DNA from: a virus
Length of the DNA: 64,000 bases
Direction: 5' to 3' (one strand)
Virus record (IMG/VR): IMGVR_UViG_3300049440_000156
Span: 1-64,000 of that record
The stretch's first letter is position 1; every line of letters starts with the position of its first letter. The position numbers and the translations under genes are program-made. Shown piece after piece: positions 50,278-57,619 of this stretch. The notes beneath the pieces were generated by a model. That model was not told where the DNA came from and ran no database searches. It was given only the letters and a program-made list of their open reading frames with translations.

Positions 50278-50653
50278 CAACCTGATCTTCTGTTGGCTGC
50301 TTTTTCAGCTGGCCTTGCTTATCGCCTTTCCGTATTCGATGGCCCGCTTTAAACTTCCACGGAAATTCCGCGAATCCTTCACAGCCACATGCGCAAGGTC
50401 TCGGTTCTGCTTTTGGGAGCGTATTTGTCGCCTCTATATACGCTTCTACAAAAGTCCTGCGAAGCATCAGGTAGAGACGATTGCGCATATCTACAGACAG
50501 AGTATTCATGCAGGCATTGCAAAACGGATTACCACGGCCCTTGGTCTTCCCGCACTGGCACAAGCTGCCCATCACGAGATAAAAAGTATTTTTAATTTGA
50601 TCTATCGAAACGCGATTCCCGGTTTCAATGCTTATAGATTTTTCGGTTGACAT
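50270..50653 (-). CDS. Zinc-ribbon early protein
   Basis: 127 residues. CQCGKTKGRGNPFCNACMNT and CACGCEGFAEFPWKFKAGH give two Cys clusters, the second like a common phage AP2/HNH-linked ribbon. C-terminus is Lys/Gln-rich. Function unknown. Confidence 0.65.
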   Translation of the reverse strand: MSTEKSISIETGNRVSIDQIKNTFYLVMGSLCQCGKTKGRGNPFCNACMNTLSVDMRNRLYLMLRRTFVEAYIEATNTLPKAEPRPCACGCEGFAEFPWKFKAGHRIRKGDKQGQLKKQPTEDQVAG

Positions 50654-50666
50654 TCCAACTCTCCTT

Positions 50667-50792
50667 CTAAAACTTGTCGTTTACCTCGTGGTCACACCAG
50701 CCGAAGGCCTTGGCAAAAGGCCACATGCACACAGCTATCGCGATCCAGAACCAGTCTGGGAAGCGGTTGAGGATGCGGGAGAGCCGATTCAC
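50667..50792 (-). CDS. 41-residue membrane peptide
   Basis: GTG 50792 overlaps the previous stop (GTGA); ends TAG 50667. Encodes VNRLSRILNRFPDWFWIAIA and a short second half with one Trp-rich membrane helix. Coupling supports it as a real small gene. Confidence 0.55.
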   Translation of the reverse strand: MNRLSRILNRFPDWFWIAIAVCMWPFAKAFGWCDHEVNDKF

Positions 50793-51175
50793 CGGCCAAC
50801 CTCCAACAGTTCGCAGACATCTTGAACCTGAGCGGGAGTAGGCTCTTCCGGTTCAACGGAGCGCACATAGGCCGCTACGTCTTCGATGGTCTTTACGCCT
50901 TGGTTCACATTGATGTATAGAGCAGTGATCTCCATCAAGTGCCGCGGAGTGAGCCACGGCCACACCTGCACAACCGTTTGTGATTCATCTGGAGAGAAAG
51001 CCTCAGGCGAGGACCCGGCGGCCCTGGCATCAGCTATGAATCCTTCTGCGAGCCCAGCAGCCAACAATGCGCCACCAAAAGCGCATCCGCATGATCCATC
51101 TGCGGAGAGCCACATCCACGGACTATGTTTCTTCAGTGAGTCACCTAAGATGATTGCCTGACTAAGCTGCAACAT
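50789..51175 (-). CDS. Unknown early protein
   Basis: 128 residues; Gly/Ala-rich first half (CGCAFGGALLAAGLAEGFI) and a helical, Glu-rich second half. Starts inside the end of the HNH-like gene. No family recognised. Confidence 0.6.
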   Translation of the reverse strand: MLQLSQAIILGDSLKKHSPWMWLSADGSCGCAFGGALLAAGLAEGFIADARAAGSSPEAFSPDESQTVVQVWPWLTPRHLMEITALYINVNQGVKTIEDVAAYVRSVEPEEPTPAQVQDVCELLEVGR

Positions 51176-51704
51176 TTGCCGTCTCCTTCTTGGGGCATGG
51201 TTTTCCGCCTGCGTTGTGTGATTTCATGTGGCATTCGTGGCGCATCCACTTCACGCGATGGAGTTCGTCTGATTTACGAGGACCGTGTTCGTTGTGGGCG
51301 AGTTCACCTTTGGCTTTTAATCCAAGCGCCCTGATGCCGAACGGTGCTGGCCTGCCGCAGCCACACTCGCACTTTGCAGTCCTGCTGTAGTCGTCAAGGC
51401 CGCCAGCGCGTCGATATGCCGCCCATTGCAACTCAAGGTAATCATGACCGTACAACCTATGTCTTCCGCCCTTCGTGATGTAGCTCTTTGGATCTATCCA
51501 TTCGGGCAGACGGTTTACGCGGCGACCAGATGGCTGTCCGGCCACCGCTGAGTTTCTCTGGTATTTCGTTTTAACTCTCGGTTTATTTGCGCATTTAGGC
51601 AGGGCCTCCTTTCGTAAGGAACCACGCCGGAAGCGCGGCTTCGCTGGTGCGAATTTCGTGCGGCGAGTGATTAACCGCGGTCGATATGGGTGGATAGGGT
51701 TCAC
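51162..51704 (-). CDS. HNH-type endonuclease-like protein
   Basis: 180 residues from GTG 51704 (GTGA overlap). Basic N-terminus; CECGCGRPAPFG ribbon; HNEHGPRKSDELHRVKWM and RHECHMKSHN give the His/Asn pattern of HNH nucleases. Could resolve DNA or act as a mobile nuclease. Confidence 0.6.
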   Translation of the reverse strand: MNPIHPYRPRLITRRTKFAPAKPRFRRGSLRKEALPKCANKPRVKTKYQRNSAVAGQPSGRRVNRLPEWIDPKSYITKGGRHRLYGHDYLELQWAAYRRAGGLDDYSRTAKCECGCGRPAPFGIRALGLKAKGELAHNEHGPRKSDELHRVKWMRHECHMKSHNAGGKPCPKKETANVAA

Positions 51705-52060
51705 GCTGCCGCTTTCCAATCCAGAAACGGCACTTCTTCTTCCCTCTTCCACCAGCGCAATCGCAATCCGCGAAAGCCTGGTATTGGTTCAGGAACCGTG
51801 CAAGCTACAGCGCCACCACGCCGACAGATAATCCATTGCTCACCGTCTGCCGTTTTATCGACTCGCGTGACGGGAGCCCAGCCGCGCAGCTTTCCGTGAG
51901 CCACGACATAGAAGCGATCACCGGGCTTAATGCTTGCCGCAAGATGGTGCCCCGTATACCAGCCCCACTCTTCTCCCGTTTCAGGATCTCCAGCAGCATC
52001 GCCTTCGGCGATCCACTCTTCCCAGAAACTCTTCGGACATGTTCCAACCAGATCGGCCAT
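51701..52060 (-). CDS. PUA/ASCH-like small protein
   Basis: 119 residues from ATG 52060 (TAATG overlap). Starts MADLVGTCPKSFWEEWIAEG; then KPGDRFYVVAH, GKLRGWAPVTRV and IPGFRGLRLRWW resemble a compact ASCH/PUA barrel. Ligand unknown. Confidence 0.5.
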   Translation of the reverse strand: MADLVGTCPKSFWEEWIAEGDAAGDPETGEEWGWYTGHHLAASIKPGDRFYVVAHGKLRGWAPVTRVDKTADGEQWIICRRGGAVACTVPEPIPGFRGLRLRWWKREEEVPFLDWKAAA

Positions 52061-52299
52061 TACACTTTTGCCTCGTACCACTTCCCTGTTCCTGGCGGGA
52101 CTGTCATGATGTCGCCGCTCTTTAACTTCTTTAGCAGCGGGCTTTGAAAGCTTGAGTTCGGCTGCAATTCAACCGTCCAGCCGTTAAGTCCGTCTTCTGA
52201 AGTAAGCACAAAGCCCTGGCCGAATTTAGTGCGTAGGTAGTAGGTGGCTCCTGGCTTTAAAAGGCTTTCGTGGATCGGCTGGTATCCGACGAGATTCAT
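52060..52299 (-). CDS. Unknown small beta-rich protein
   Basis: 79 residues from ATG 52299 (ATGA overlap). KPGATYYLRTKFGQGFVLTS and DGLNGWTVEL suggest a small beta barrel. No family recognised. Confidence 0.6.
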   Translation of the reverse strand: MNLVGYQPIHESLLKPGATYYLRTKFGQGFVLTSEDGLNGWTVELQPNSSFQSPLLKKLKSGDIMTVPPGTGKWYEAKV

Positions 52300-52934
52300 A
52301 GCCACCTCAGCGCGGCGTAGTTGATGGCTAGGTGCAACGTGTTGTCAGCGATGATCAGCAACCAAGTAGAAAGCCAGACTGGAGTTGTTGGCGGGTGTCC
52401 AGTTGGACAAGCCCAAAGCGGAGGCGTTGGAGCCAAAAAGCATTCATATTCTGAATACTTTGCGTACTGACTACCTGGGTGATCCTGTATCCACATGTCA
52501 CAGTTCCAGTGGTAATACCATTTTTGCTTCGGCCCCATCCAGTTCTTAGCCCAGACCACATACCTTGCCAACCTGAAGCGGTTTATCAGGAAGTGGGTGG
52601 AGAAGATCACCAGCCAGGGAAGCCAGCGGAAATAGCCTTTGTGGACGATATCTACAGCCGGTCGTGTCGCGTAAACGTTGTACCCGTGGGCGTTTTCTGG
52701 AATTCGCAATCCTTCAGACACACACGGTGTTTCTCCCCCTCTGCCGTCGAGGTAGGTGATGCACGGCGGGTTGTGAACCATCACATATCCTGGAATCCAG
52801 CAGAGCCACACAAAGCAGAGCGAGTACAGCAGCGCATGCACCAGCGCCGGCCAGCTCCGCTTGGTCTTGTTCTGCGCCATCCAGTCCGATTGCAGGATGT
52901 AATCGCCGAAGAGGTGCGCTAAGAGTTGGGTCAT
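52296..52934 (-). CDS. DUF3307 membrane protein
   Basis: 212 residues. LLAHLFGDYILQSDWMAQNK is the DUF3307 signature, followed by several membrane segments (VHALLYSLCFVWLCWIPGYV, LPWLVIFSTHFLINRF, WLLIIADNTLHLAINYA). Found in phages and bacteria; function unknown, perhaps envelope modification. Confidence 0.85.
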   Translation of the reverse strand: MTQLLAHLFGDYILQSDWMAQNKTKRSWPALVHALLYSLCFVWLCWIPGYVMVHNPPCITYLDGRGGETPCVSEGLRIPENAHGYNVYATRPAVDIVHKGYFRWLPWLVIFSTHFLINRFRLARYVVWAKNWMGPKQKWYYHWNCDMWIQDHPGSQYAKYSEYECFLAPTPPLWACPTGHPPTTPVWLSTWLLIIADNTLHLAINYAALRWL

Positions 52935-53158
52935 GGCTTCATTAACCTCTCAACCTGGCGCAATTTGAACTGATAGTCACGCCTGCTTTGTTTGAGAGCG
53001 CCCATGTAGCGCTTGTACTCGTCGTCATGGGTTGCGCGGTTAGGCCTCATGTTGCCGTCGATCTCCATGTTGATGTTCTCTACGGCCAACTCCAGCGCAG
53101 CAGCGAAGACACGCATTTCTCCGCGAGAAACGAGTACGCCATTTGGGCATTTCCTCAT
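52931..53158 (-). CDS. Small helical protein
   Basis: 75 residues; FAAALELAVENINMEIDGN and a C-terminal coiled-coil-like YKRYMGALKQSRRDYQFKL. Overlaps both neighbours by 4 nt. Function unknown. Confidence 0.6.
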   Translation of the reverse strand: MRKCPNGVLVSRGEMRVFAAALELAVENINMEIDGNMRPNRATHDDEYKRYMGALKQSRRDYQFKLRQVERLMKP

Positions 53159-53346
53159 GCTGCTATCGCATCCCCTTCTCTGGTTCCGTACGGCATCCAG
53201 CGAGATACTGAGCCCTCAAAATCAAGCTCCTCGTTCAACCGTGCTGCAACGCCTGCGCACATCACTTCGTCTTCGTAGAGGATGCCAGTCAACACGTTCA
53301 TGCGCACGTAGAGACGGTGGGCATCTCTTCTGTCGAGGTCTGCCAT
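53155..53346 (-). CDS. Small unknown protein
   Basis: 63 residues with RLYVRMNVLTGILYEDEVMC; short spacing to neighbours and 4-nt overlap downstream support translation. No family recognised. Confidence 0.55.
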   Translation of the reverse strand: MADLDRRDAHRLYVRMNVLTGILYEDEVMCAGVAARLNEELDFEGSVSRWMPYGTREGDAIAA

Positions 53347-53349
53347 ATA

Positions 53350-53586
53350 TCACCCTGCTTTCTCGGCCAGGTGCTCCTGCCGGTGTCTCCTCTGAATTCT
53401 CTTGTCCTGACTGGCTGCCGCTTCATAGATCATTTTTAGAATCGCTTCAGTGGTCGATAGCCAGTGTTCATGTACCATCGGGTTCAAAGCGGCAAACCGG
53501 CGCGTGGGGTCGTGATGCTCAAAGGCCCTGCTGGCCAACATCCACCGCTCCAGGCCGGCTTCCGATTTGTCGTTGAGGTACTTCAT
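53350..53586 (-). CDS. Small helical protein
   Basis: 78 residues, Ala/Arg/Glu/His-rich helices (ERWMLASRAFEHHDPTRRF, QRRHRQEHLAEKAG). It begins one base after the Gp157 stop. Function unknown. Confidence 0.6.
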   Translation of the reverse strand: MKYLNDKSEAGLERWMLASRAFEHHDPTRRFAALNPMVHEHWLSTTEAILKMIYEAAASQDKRIQRRHRQEHLAEKAG

Positions 53587-54228
53587 CTACGCGATCCGCA
53601 GGTACTCGGTCCCAGATTTGTGTCGAACAATGAAGCAGTCCGGCAGTTTGGCATCTTTGAACAACTGCTTCCGCCGCTCCATGATTCGGTGATTGATGGC
53701 TGATTCGACTTCAGGTGTGAGGTCGCCGGCTTTCAGAAGCTCGGCTTCGTGTTCGGAATCAAGCTGCGCTTCGATCGCTCCGTATGCGCCCTTGATCGCT
53801 TCGAGGTTTGGTTCGTACTTCACCCGTACCAGTTCCGGTTGGGTCTTCTGGATCTCGGCCAGGTCCGTGCCTTCCTTGACCTCGACCGTAATCTGCTTCC
53901 CGCTTCTGCCCACCCACAGGCTGACTAAGGCGGTCTTCAGCTTCCCGCCCATCGCCTGCAGCGCGAATAGCGTCAGATCGCTAAGACGTTTGGTGTTGTT
54001 CTCGGTTGACTGCGCCCGCTTCTGCAGACGCTGGCATTCTGTGCGGCAGGTTTCGGAGTCACCCTTCAGCCGGTTGATTACGAAGGCAGCTGCTTCCAGG
54101 CGTTCCTTGCTGCCTGCGATGAACTCAGCCCAGCGCTGCTCCATTTCAGGCGTTAACTCACCTTCATTTCTGATGAGTTCAAGTTCAAAGGCTTCGATCT
54201 CTTTGGGAATGTCGTAGAGGCGGGTCAT
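53587..54228 (-). CDS. Gp157-family protein
   Basis: 213 residues. LYDIPKEIEAFELELIRNEG, then GSKERLEAAAFVINRLKGD and a coiled coil with Cys (ETCRTECQRLQKRAQSTE), a basic loop and C-terminal helices, matching phage Gp157 proteins found next to recombination genes. Placed directly after the Rad52-like gene. Exact role unknown. Confidence 0.8.
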   Translation of the reverse strand: MTRLYDIPKEIEAFELELIRNEGELTPEMEQRWAEFIAGSKERLEAAAFVINRLKGDSETCRTECQRLQKRAQSTENNTKRLSDLTLFALQAMGGKLKTALVSLWVGRSGKQITVEVKEGTDLAEIQKTQPELVRVKYEPNLEAIKGAYGAIEAQLDSEHEAELLKAGDLTPEVESAINHRIMERRKQLFKDAKLPDCFIVRHKSGTEYLRIA

Positions 54229-55163
54229 TGTGTACCTCCCGCCTTCACGTTGATAACTTTGTGGATCTGGTAGATAGTTTCGGTCTTGCCAGTCAGCTCC
54301 GATACCAGCAGTTCAACTTCAGCCCCGCGCCATGCGGTCTTCAGTTTGAGCTTGATGTCTTCCTGCATCGTCACGCAGCGGCGATCTCCAACCTTCAGCC
54401 AGAGCTTGCCATTATCAGTAATGCGGTCCATTACCTTGCCGTGGATGGTGATCTTGGCGACATCGCTGGCTAGAGGAGCGGCTTGCGCCTGTCGGGGAGA
54501 CTGCGCCGACTGCGGAGGCTTCGCGGAGCCGTTCTTGCTGGCCTGAGCGGCTTTCAGCCCTTCTTCGGTGAACTTAGCTCCGCACCCCTGCTTCTTAGTC
54601 CAGCAGTAGTAGCCAGGATCATCTTCTTTTTTGCTCACAAAGAGATGTTTGCCGCACACCGGACATTCTGGCGTGTTGCTCTCTTTGGGTTTGTCGTATG
54701 TACCCTTGTAGACATCAAGGCCAATGCCCAGGTGGGAGCACATCTTAGTGAAGGCGTCCGTGCAGGCGCCCTTTAGTTCGTCGCCGGCGTTTTCGTTTTC
54801 CGATCCGCCGTAGTTTTCAAGATGAATGCCGTACTTTGGAATGTCGAGCGTACCGTGAACCGTGGCTACAAACAGTGTTACCTTGCGCTCCTGGGGGGTG
54901 CCTTGTTTGTAGACCACTTCCTTGGTGGTCATGCTGATTTCACGGTAGCGCTCGACGTAGCCGCCGACGCCAAACACTTGATTCATGCGCTCGATCACGA
55001 ACGCCGGTTTGATCGAACTCAAATGAGAGTGCTTGTCGTTCGAGGTAATCGCCTCAGGCGGCAAAGCCTCTGTAAGTTTTGCCTGTAGATCAGGGGGTAA
55101 AGGCTCGGGCTGGAAGTCCATCGGCCTCTCCGGTGGCTTATGTAGAACTGCAATGCTTGCCAT
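54225..55163 (-). CDS. Rad52-like single-strand annealing protein
   Basis: 312 residues. HSHLSSIKPAFVIERMNQVF, GGYVERYREI and ENYGGSENENAGDELKGACT then DAFTKMCSHLGIG follow the Rad52/22 core. A zinc ribbon (CPVCGKHL ... CGAKFT) and an OB-like C-terminus (ITIHGKVMDRITDNGKLWLK) follow. It would anneal ssDNA in phage recombination. Preceded by a structured leader. Confidence 0.8.
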   Translation of the reverse strand: MASIAVLHKPPERPMDFQPEPLPPDLQAKLTEALPPEAITSNDKHSHLSSIKPAFVIERMNQVFGVGGYVERYREISMTTKEVVYKQGTPQERKVTLFVATVHGTLDIPKYGIHLENYGGSENENAGDELKGACTDAFTKMCSHLGIGLDVYKGTYDKPKESNTPECPVCGKHLFVSKKEDDPGYYCWTKKQGCGAKFTEEGLKAAQASKNGSAKPPQSAQSPRQAQAAPLASDVAKITIHGKVMDRITDNGKLWLKVGDRRCVTMQEDIKLKLKTAWRGAEVELLVSELTGKTETIYQIHKVINVKAGGTQ

Positions 55164-55194
55164 AACATCTCCTCTTTGTTTCTGACTTTGAATT

Positions 55195-55307
55195 TTGCGG
55201 TTCCACGCCGGGCCAGTAGAACCGCGCCCTTTGAGTCAAGGGAGTTGGCATCTCCCTCGCCCGGCAAGGGTTTGTCCGCTCATCAGCAAACAAACCCGTA
55301 AAACTCT
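55195..55307 (-). ncRNA. Structured leader with three hairpins
   Basis: Read on the minus strand: GGGTTTGT/ACAAACCC (55268-55297), AGGGAG/CTCCCT (55238-55257) and GCGGTTC/GAACCGC (55198-55225), then a ribosome site and the Rad52-like ATG. No known riboswitch motif recognised. Confidence 0.45.
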
Positions 55308-55427
55308 CTACCGCAGGTGTACTGGTGTTGGAGCTTGGGGAATCGGCACCCCGCCGGCGTTCCCTGTTGCATGTGTGCTCAACCACAACACCGCGAAAGT
55401 TACAAAACCTAAAATGATCTTGTTCAT
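55308..55427 (-). CDS. 39-residue secreted peptide
   Basis: ATG 55427 with AAAGGA upstream to TAG 55308. MNKIILGFVTFAVLWLSTHA is a signal peptide; the rest is short and Pro-rich. Real gene supported by its ribosome site and placement. Confidence 0.55.
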   Translation of the reverse strand: MNKIILGFVTFAVLWLSTHATGNAGGVPIPQAPTPVHLR

Positions 55428-55450
55428 TTGCTTTTTCCTTTCTCTTTTTT

Positions 55451-55500
55451 CTTTCAACTGCATTGCTGCGTTGAAGCCTTTGTAGTGGGTCCCTACCCGG
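55451..55500. repeat. Dispersed leader repeat, diverged copy
   Basis: GTGGGTCCCTACCCGG (55485-55500) with a diverged block B (CATTGCTGCGTTGAAG), in the leader of the 39-residue secreted peptide; the upstream stop codon is inside. Confidence 0.65.
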
Positions 55501-55687
55501 CCACCGGAGCCGCTAGCGTGGTTGCAGGCTCAAGCGTCTTGACCTCGCCACATTTGCGACAAATGAAGCGTGGCGGCGCTGGCTGTCGCATCGTTCCAGT
55601 GGCGACTTCCGCCATGTAATCACGCTCTTCGTCCACCTGAAAAAAATCATGTCCTACGTTCAAACAGCTCGTTGATACATCCTGCAT
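55493..55687 (-). CDS. Small zinc-ribbon protein
   Basis: 64 residues: CLNVGHDFFQVDEERDY and ICRKCGEVKTLEP form a Cys/His plus CxxC ribbon. AAGGAGA lies before ATG. Its stop is in the dispersed repeat. Function unknown. Confidence 0.6.
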   Translation of the reverse strand: MQDVSTSCLNVGHDFFQVDEERDYMAEVATGTMRQPAPPRFICRKCGEVKTLEPATTLAAPVAG

Positions 55688-55704
55688 TTGCTTCTCTCCT
55701 TTAC

Positions 55705-56520
55705 TTACGTCAATACCTCTTCAACACCCTGGACCATGGCATCAAACGAGTTGTAGCCACCAGCGGCGATGCGCTGCATCTTCTCGGCGATCCGGTTACG
55801 CCGTTCAGCGTTCCAGCCGGTTTCGCCTTCGTCGGAAAACTCGGCTAACGACTCAAGGGATAGAAGTGGTGGCCGTGCTTTCTGAGGCACCGCACTCTTA
55901 CCTGCTTCGCCCGCTCTTTCTGAGGAGCCGCAACGAACGACCACATCAAGTGAAATTTCAGGGGCCGTCTGGTTTGCGAGCAGAACGGCCCCGTTACTGG
56001 CGGTGGACCCGGATGAACGGTCGCCAGCAATGTGCTCTGCCGGAGAGGTCGTCGCAGTTGGTATGTGTGTTGGGAGTACTGCTTCCGATCCGCTTGGAAG
56101 AGGATTTGAAGAGTCACATACCTCAGCTCTCTCTCCGGCAAACTTAGAATCTTCGCCCGGCGCTCCTGTGTCAGATAAGGAGGCCCCACCCCGCCCGAGG
56201 GGTGCTACAGACAGCGCCGGGTTGTCGCCAGCTTGCGCGGGTGCGGGACTGGCAACTTCTTTGATTTTTGGGACCGCCCACGCGACAAACGAATCCCGCC
56301 TGTCGTAGCCGCCAAGCTTCTGCCCGCCGATCTTCAGGTAATACAGAAATTTCCAAGAACGGTGGCGGCCCGTGCTGCGGATATATGTAGCCCCAATAAT
56401 GACGATGGCTTCACCGAGAGAGAAATGCGACCCAGTGCCGTCGCGATTCTCGCGCTGCTTGATGAGCCGATTCAGCATCGCTTGGGTAATGTTCTTGACG
56501 TCAGGAATGGATGGGTTCAT
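55705..56520 (-). CDS. Early protein with ordered N- and C-terminal parts
   Basis: 271 residues from ATG 56520 (ATGA overlap). N-terminal 75 residues look structured (SHFSLGEAIVIIGATYIRS), a Ser/Ala/Pro-rich linker of about 130 follows, then a helical end (RRNRIAEKMQRIAAGGYNSF). The palindrome is inside the first codons (IPDVKN). No family recognised. Confidence 0.65.
   Translation of the reverse strand: MNPSIPDVKNITQAMLNRLIKQRENRDGTGSHFSLGEAIVIIGATYIRSTGRHRSWKFLYYLKIGGQKLGGYDRRDSFVAWAVPKIKEVASPAPAQAGDNPALSVAPLGRGGASLSDTGAPGEDSKFAGERAEVCDSSNPLPSGSEAVLPTHIPTATTSPAEHIAGDRSSGSTASNGAVLLANQTAPEISLDVVVRCGSSERAGEAGKSAVPQKARPPLLSLESLAEFSDEGETGWNAERRNRIAEKMQRIAAGGYNSFDAMVQGVEEVLT
56492..56507. promoter_or_regulatory. 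16-bp palindrome site, TTCTTGACGTCAGGAA
   Basis: One mismatch; 13 bp inside the gene starting at 56520. Confidence 0.75.
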
Positions 56521-56768
56521 GCGTGAGCTCCAAACTGCCGCAAAGACTTCAGCAGCCGCAGGTTTGCTTCTTTCTCGCGGTCCATCTCTGCGAGACAGAC
56601 ATCGCATGTCACCAGCGCCGACACATCTTTAGTCGTGCTTTTGAGAACACGTTTACCGCATTTTGTCTTGATTGTTTTCTGCGGAGGGACGACACCAAAG
56701 ACTTCTAAAAATGCAGAGTCGCAAGCCCCATCGTCCCAGGGATAGTGAATAAGAATGGAGGGGTTCAC
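56517..56768 (-). CDS. Small Cys-containing protein
   Basis: 83 residues; KTKCGKRVLKSTTKDVSALV followed by TCDVCLAEM, a likely metal site, and a charged helix. Overlaps both neighbours by ATGA. Function unknown. Confidence 0.6.
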   Translation of the reverse strand: MNPSILIHYPWDDGACDSAFLEVFGVVPPQKTIKTKCGKRVLKSTTKDVSALVTCDVCLAEMDREKEANLRLLKSLRQFGAHA

Positions 56769-57127
56769 ATTGCCCCCTGTTCCGCCAGAACAAGCTGCAG
56801 CCCAGCCAACTTCGTTTTGGTTGCCTGCGATGTTCCGTACGCAGTCTCAATTTCATGGACGCAGGCATCCACCATAGCCACGGCGATGCGCAGAGCCTCG
56901 AACAACTCCTGACGGCTTTGAGTTAGCGCAACCACATGTGCCCTGGTGCCGGTCATCATGGTTTGTCCGCGGCCTACGCGCAGAGCTTCTTGAAGGATGG
57001 CTGTTTGGGAGTCGGCTACGACTGCATCGGGAATCTCGTCCGGTTGACGGCGGCGGAACTGCTGATCGGCTTTTATGTGTCCGTCGGACCAGCGGGTGTC
57101 GACTGCTAAAACTGGAGCTTCTGACAT
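56765..57127 (-). CDS. First gene of the early operon, unknown
   Basis: 120 residues, mainly helical (AHVVALTQSRQELFEALRIA). Its ribosome site lies inside a hairpin (CAGCCCTT/AAGGGCTG, 57129-57149), which could limit translation. No family recognised. Confidence 0.6.
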   Translation of the reverse strand: MSEAPVLAVDTRWSDGHIKADQQFRRRQPDEIPDAVVADSQTAILQEALRVGRGQTMMTGTRAHVVALTQSRQELFEALRIAVAMVDACVHEIETAYGTSQATKTKLAGLQLVLAEQGAM

Positions 57128-57142
57128 ACAGCCCTTTCGTTA

Positions 57143-57325
57143 AGGGCTGCTAAGCCGGTATAATTGAGACCTTCCGGTACTCTCTCAATTTGGTGCCACG
57201 TATTATTCTTTGGCGGTGTAGCTCAGGTGGTTAGAGCGACGGTCTCATAAAACGGGGACCATCAAAACATCTAAACGAGCCACGTATACCAAAGAGCGCT
57301 TACGTAACACCCCGGCTTAGCAGCC
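57143..57325. other. attP-like region with tRNA-Met 5' half and arm repeats
   Basis: On the plus strand 57212-57250 reads as acceptor 5' strand GGCGGTG, D arm GCTCAGGTGGTTAGAGC, then up to the anticodon loop CTCATAA of an elongator tRNA-Met(CAT). The rest of the tRNA is absent: no matching CACCGCC or T arm follows. Around it are GGCTGCTAAGCCGG (57145-57158) and its inverse (57312-57325), and two GCCACGTAT copies (57195 and 57279). Integrases often use tRNA genes; the integrase gene is 290 bp away. Confidence 0.65.
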
Positions 57326-57331
57326 AGGTTT

Positions 57332-57619
57332 CTAACTTGCCTTCAACTTCAGGTCTTCGGCTTCTGCAAAACGTCGCAGAGCCATGCGTACTACATCTAC
57401 AGCTTTCTTGAGGCCGTGTTTCTTCATCCCGGCTTTAATAATTGCGTCTTCCTCGGCAGTCGGAACGAGCCGAACATTCACAAGCTGCTTTTCGTCTTTG
57501 TTGGCCTTTTGTGGCACACGCAGAATGTAGTCCATTTTGGCCTTTTGTGTCAAGCGAAAAAGTTGAACTTTATTTGGTGCGTTTTCAGCTACTTGTAATT
57601 TAGAGATATTTTTCCTCAT
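57332..57619 (-). CDS. Ribbon-helix-helix-like regulator
   Basis: 95 residues. QLVNVRLVPTAEEDAIIKAG and HGLKKAVDVVRMALRRFAEA fit a CopG/Arc-like RHH. It overlaps the integrase stop by ATGA and lies next to the attP-like region, so it could act as a recombination directionality factor or regulator. Confidence 0.6.
   Translation of the reverse strand: MRKNISKLQVAENAPNKVQLFRLTQKAKMDYILRVPQKANKDEKQLVNVRLVPTAEEDAIIKAGMKKHGLKKAVDVVRMALRRFAEAEDLKLKAS

Noticed and set aside
57212-57250. Complete tRNA-Met gene
   Set aside because: No T arm or acceptor 3' strand follows within tRNA length; only the 5' half is present.
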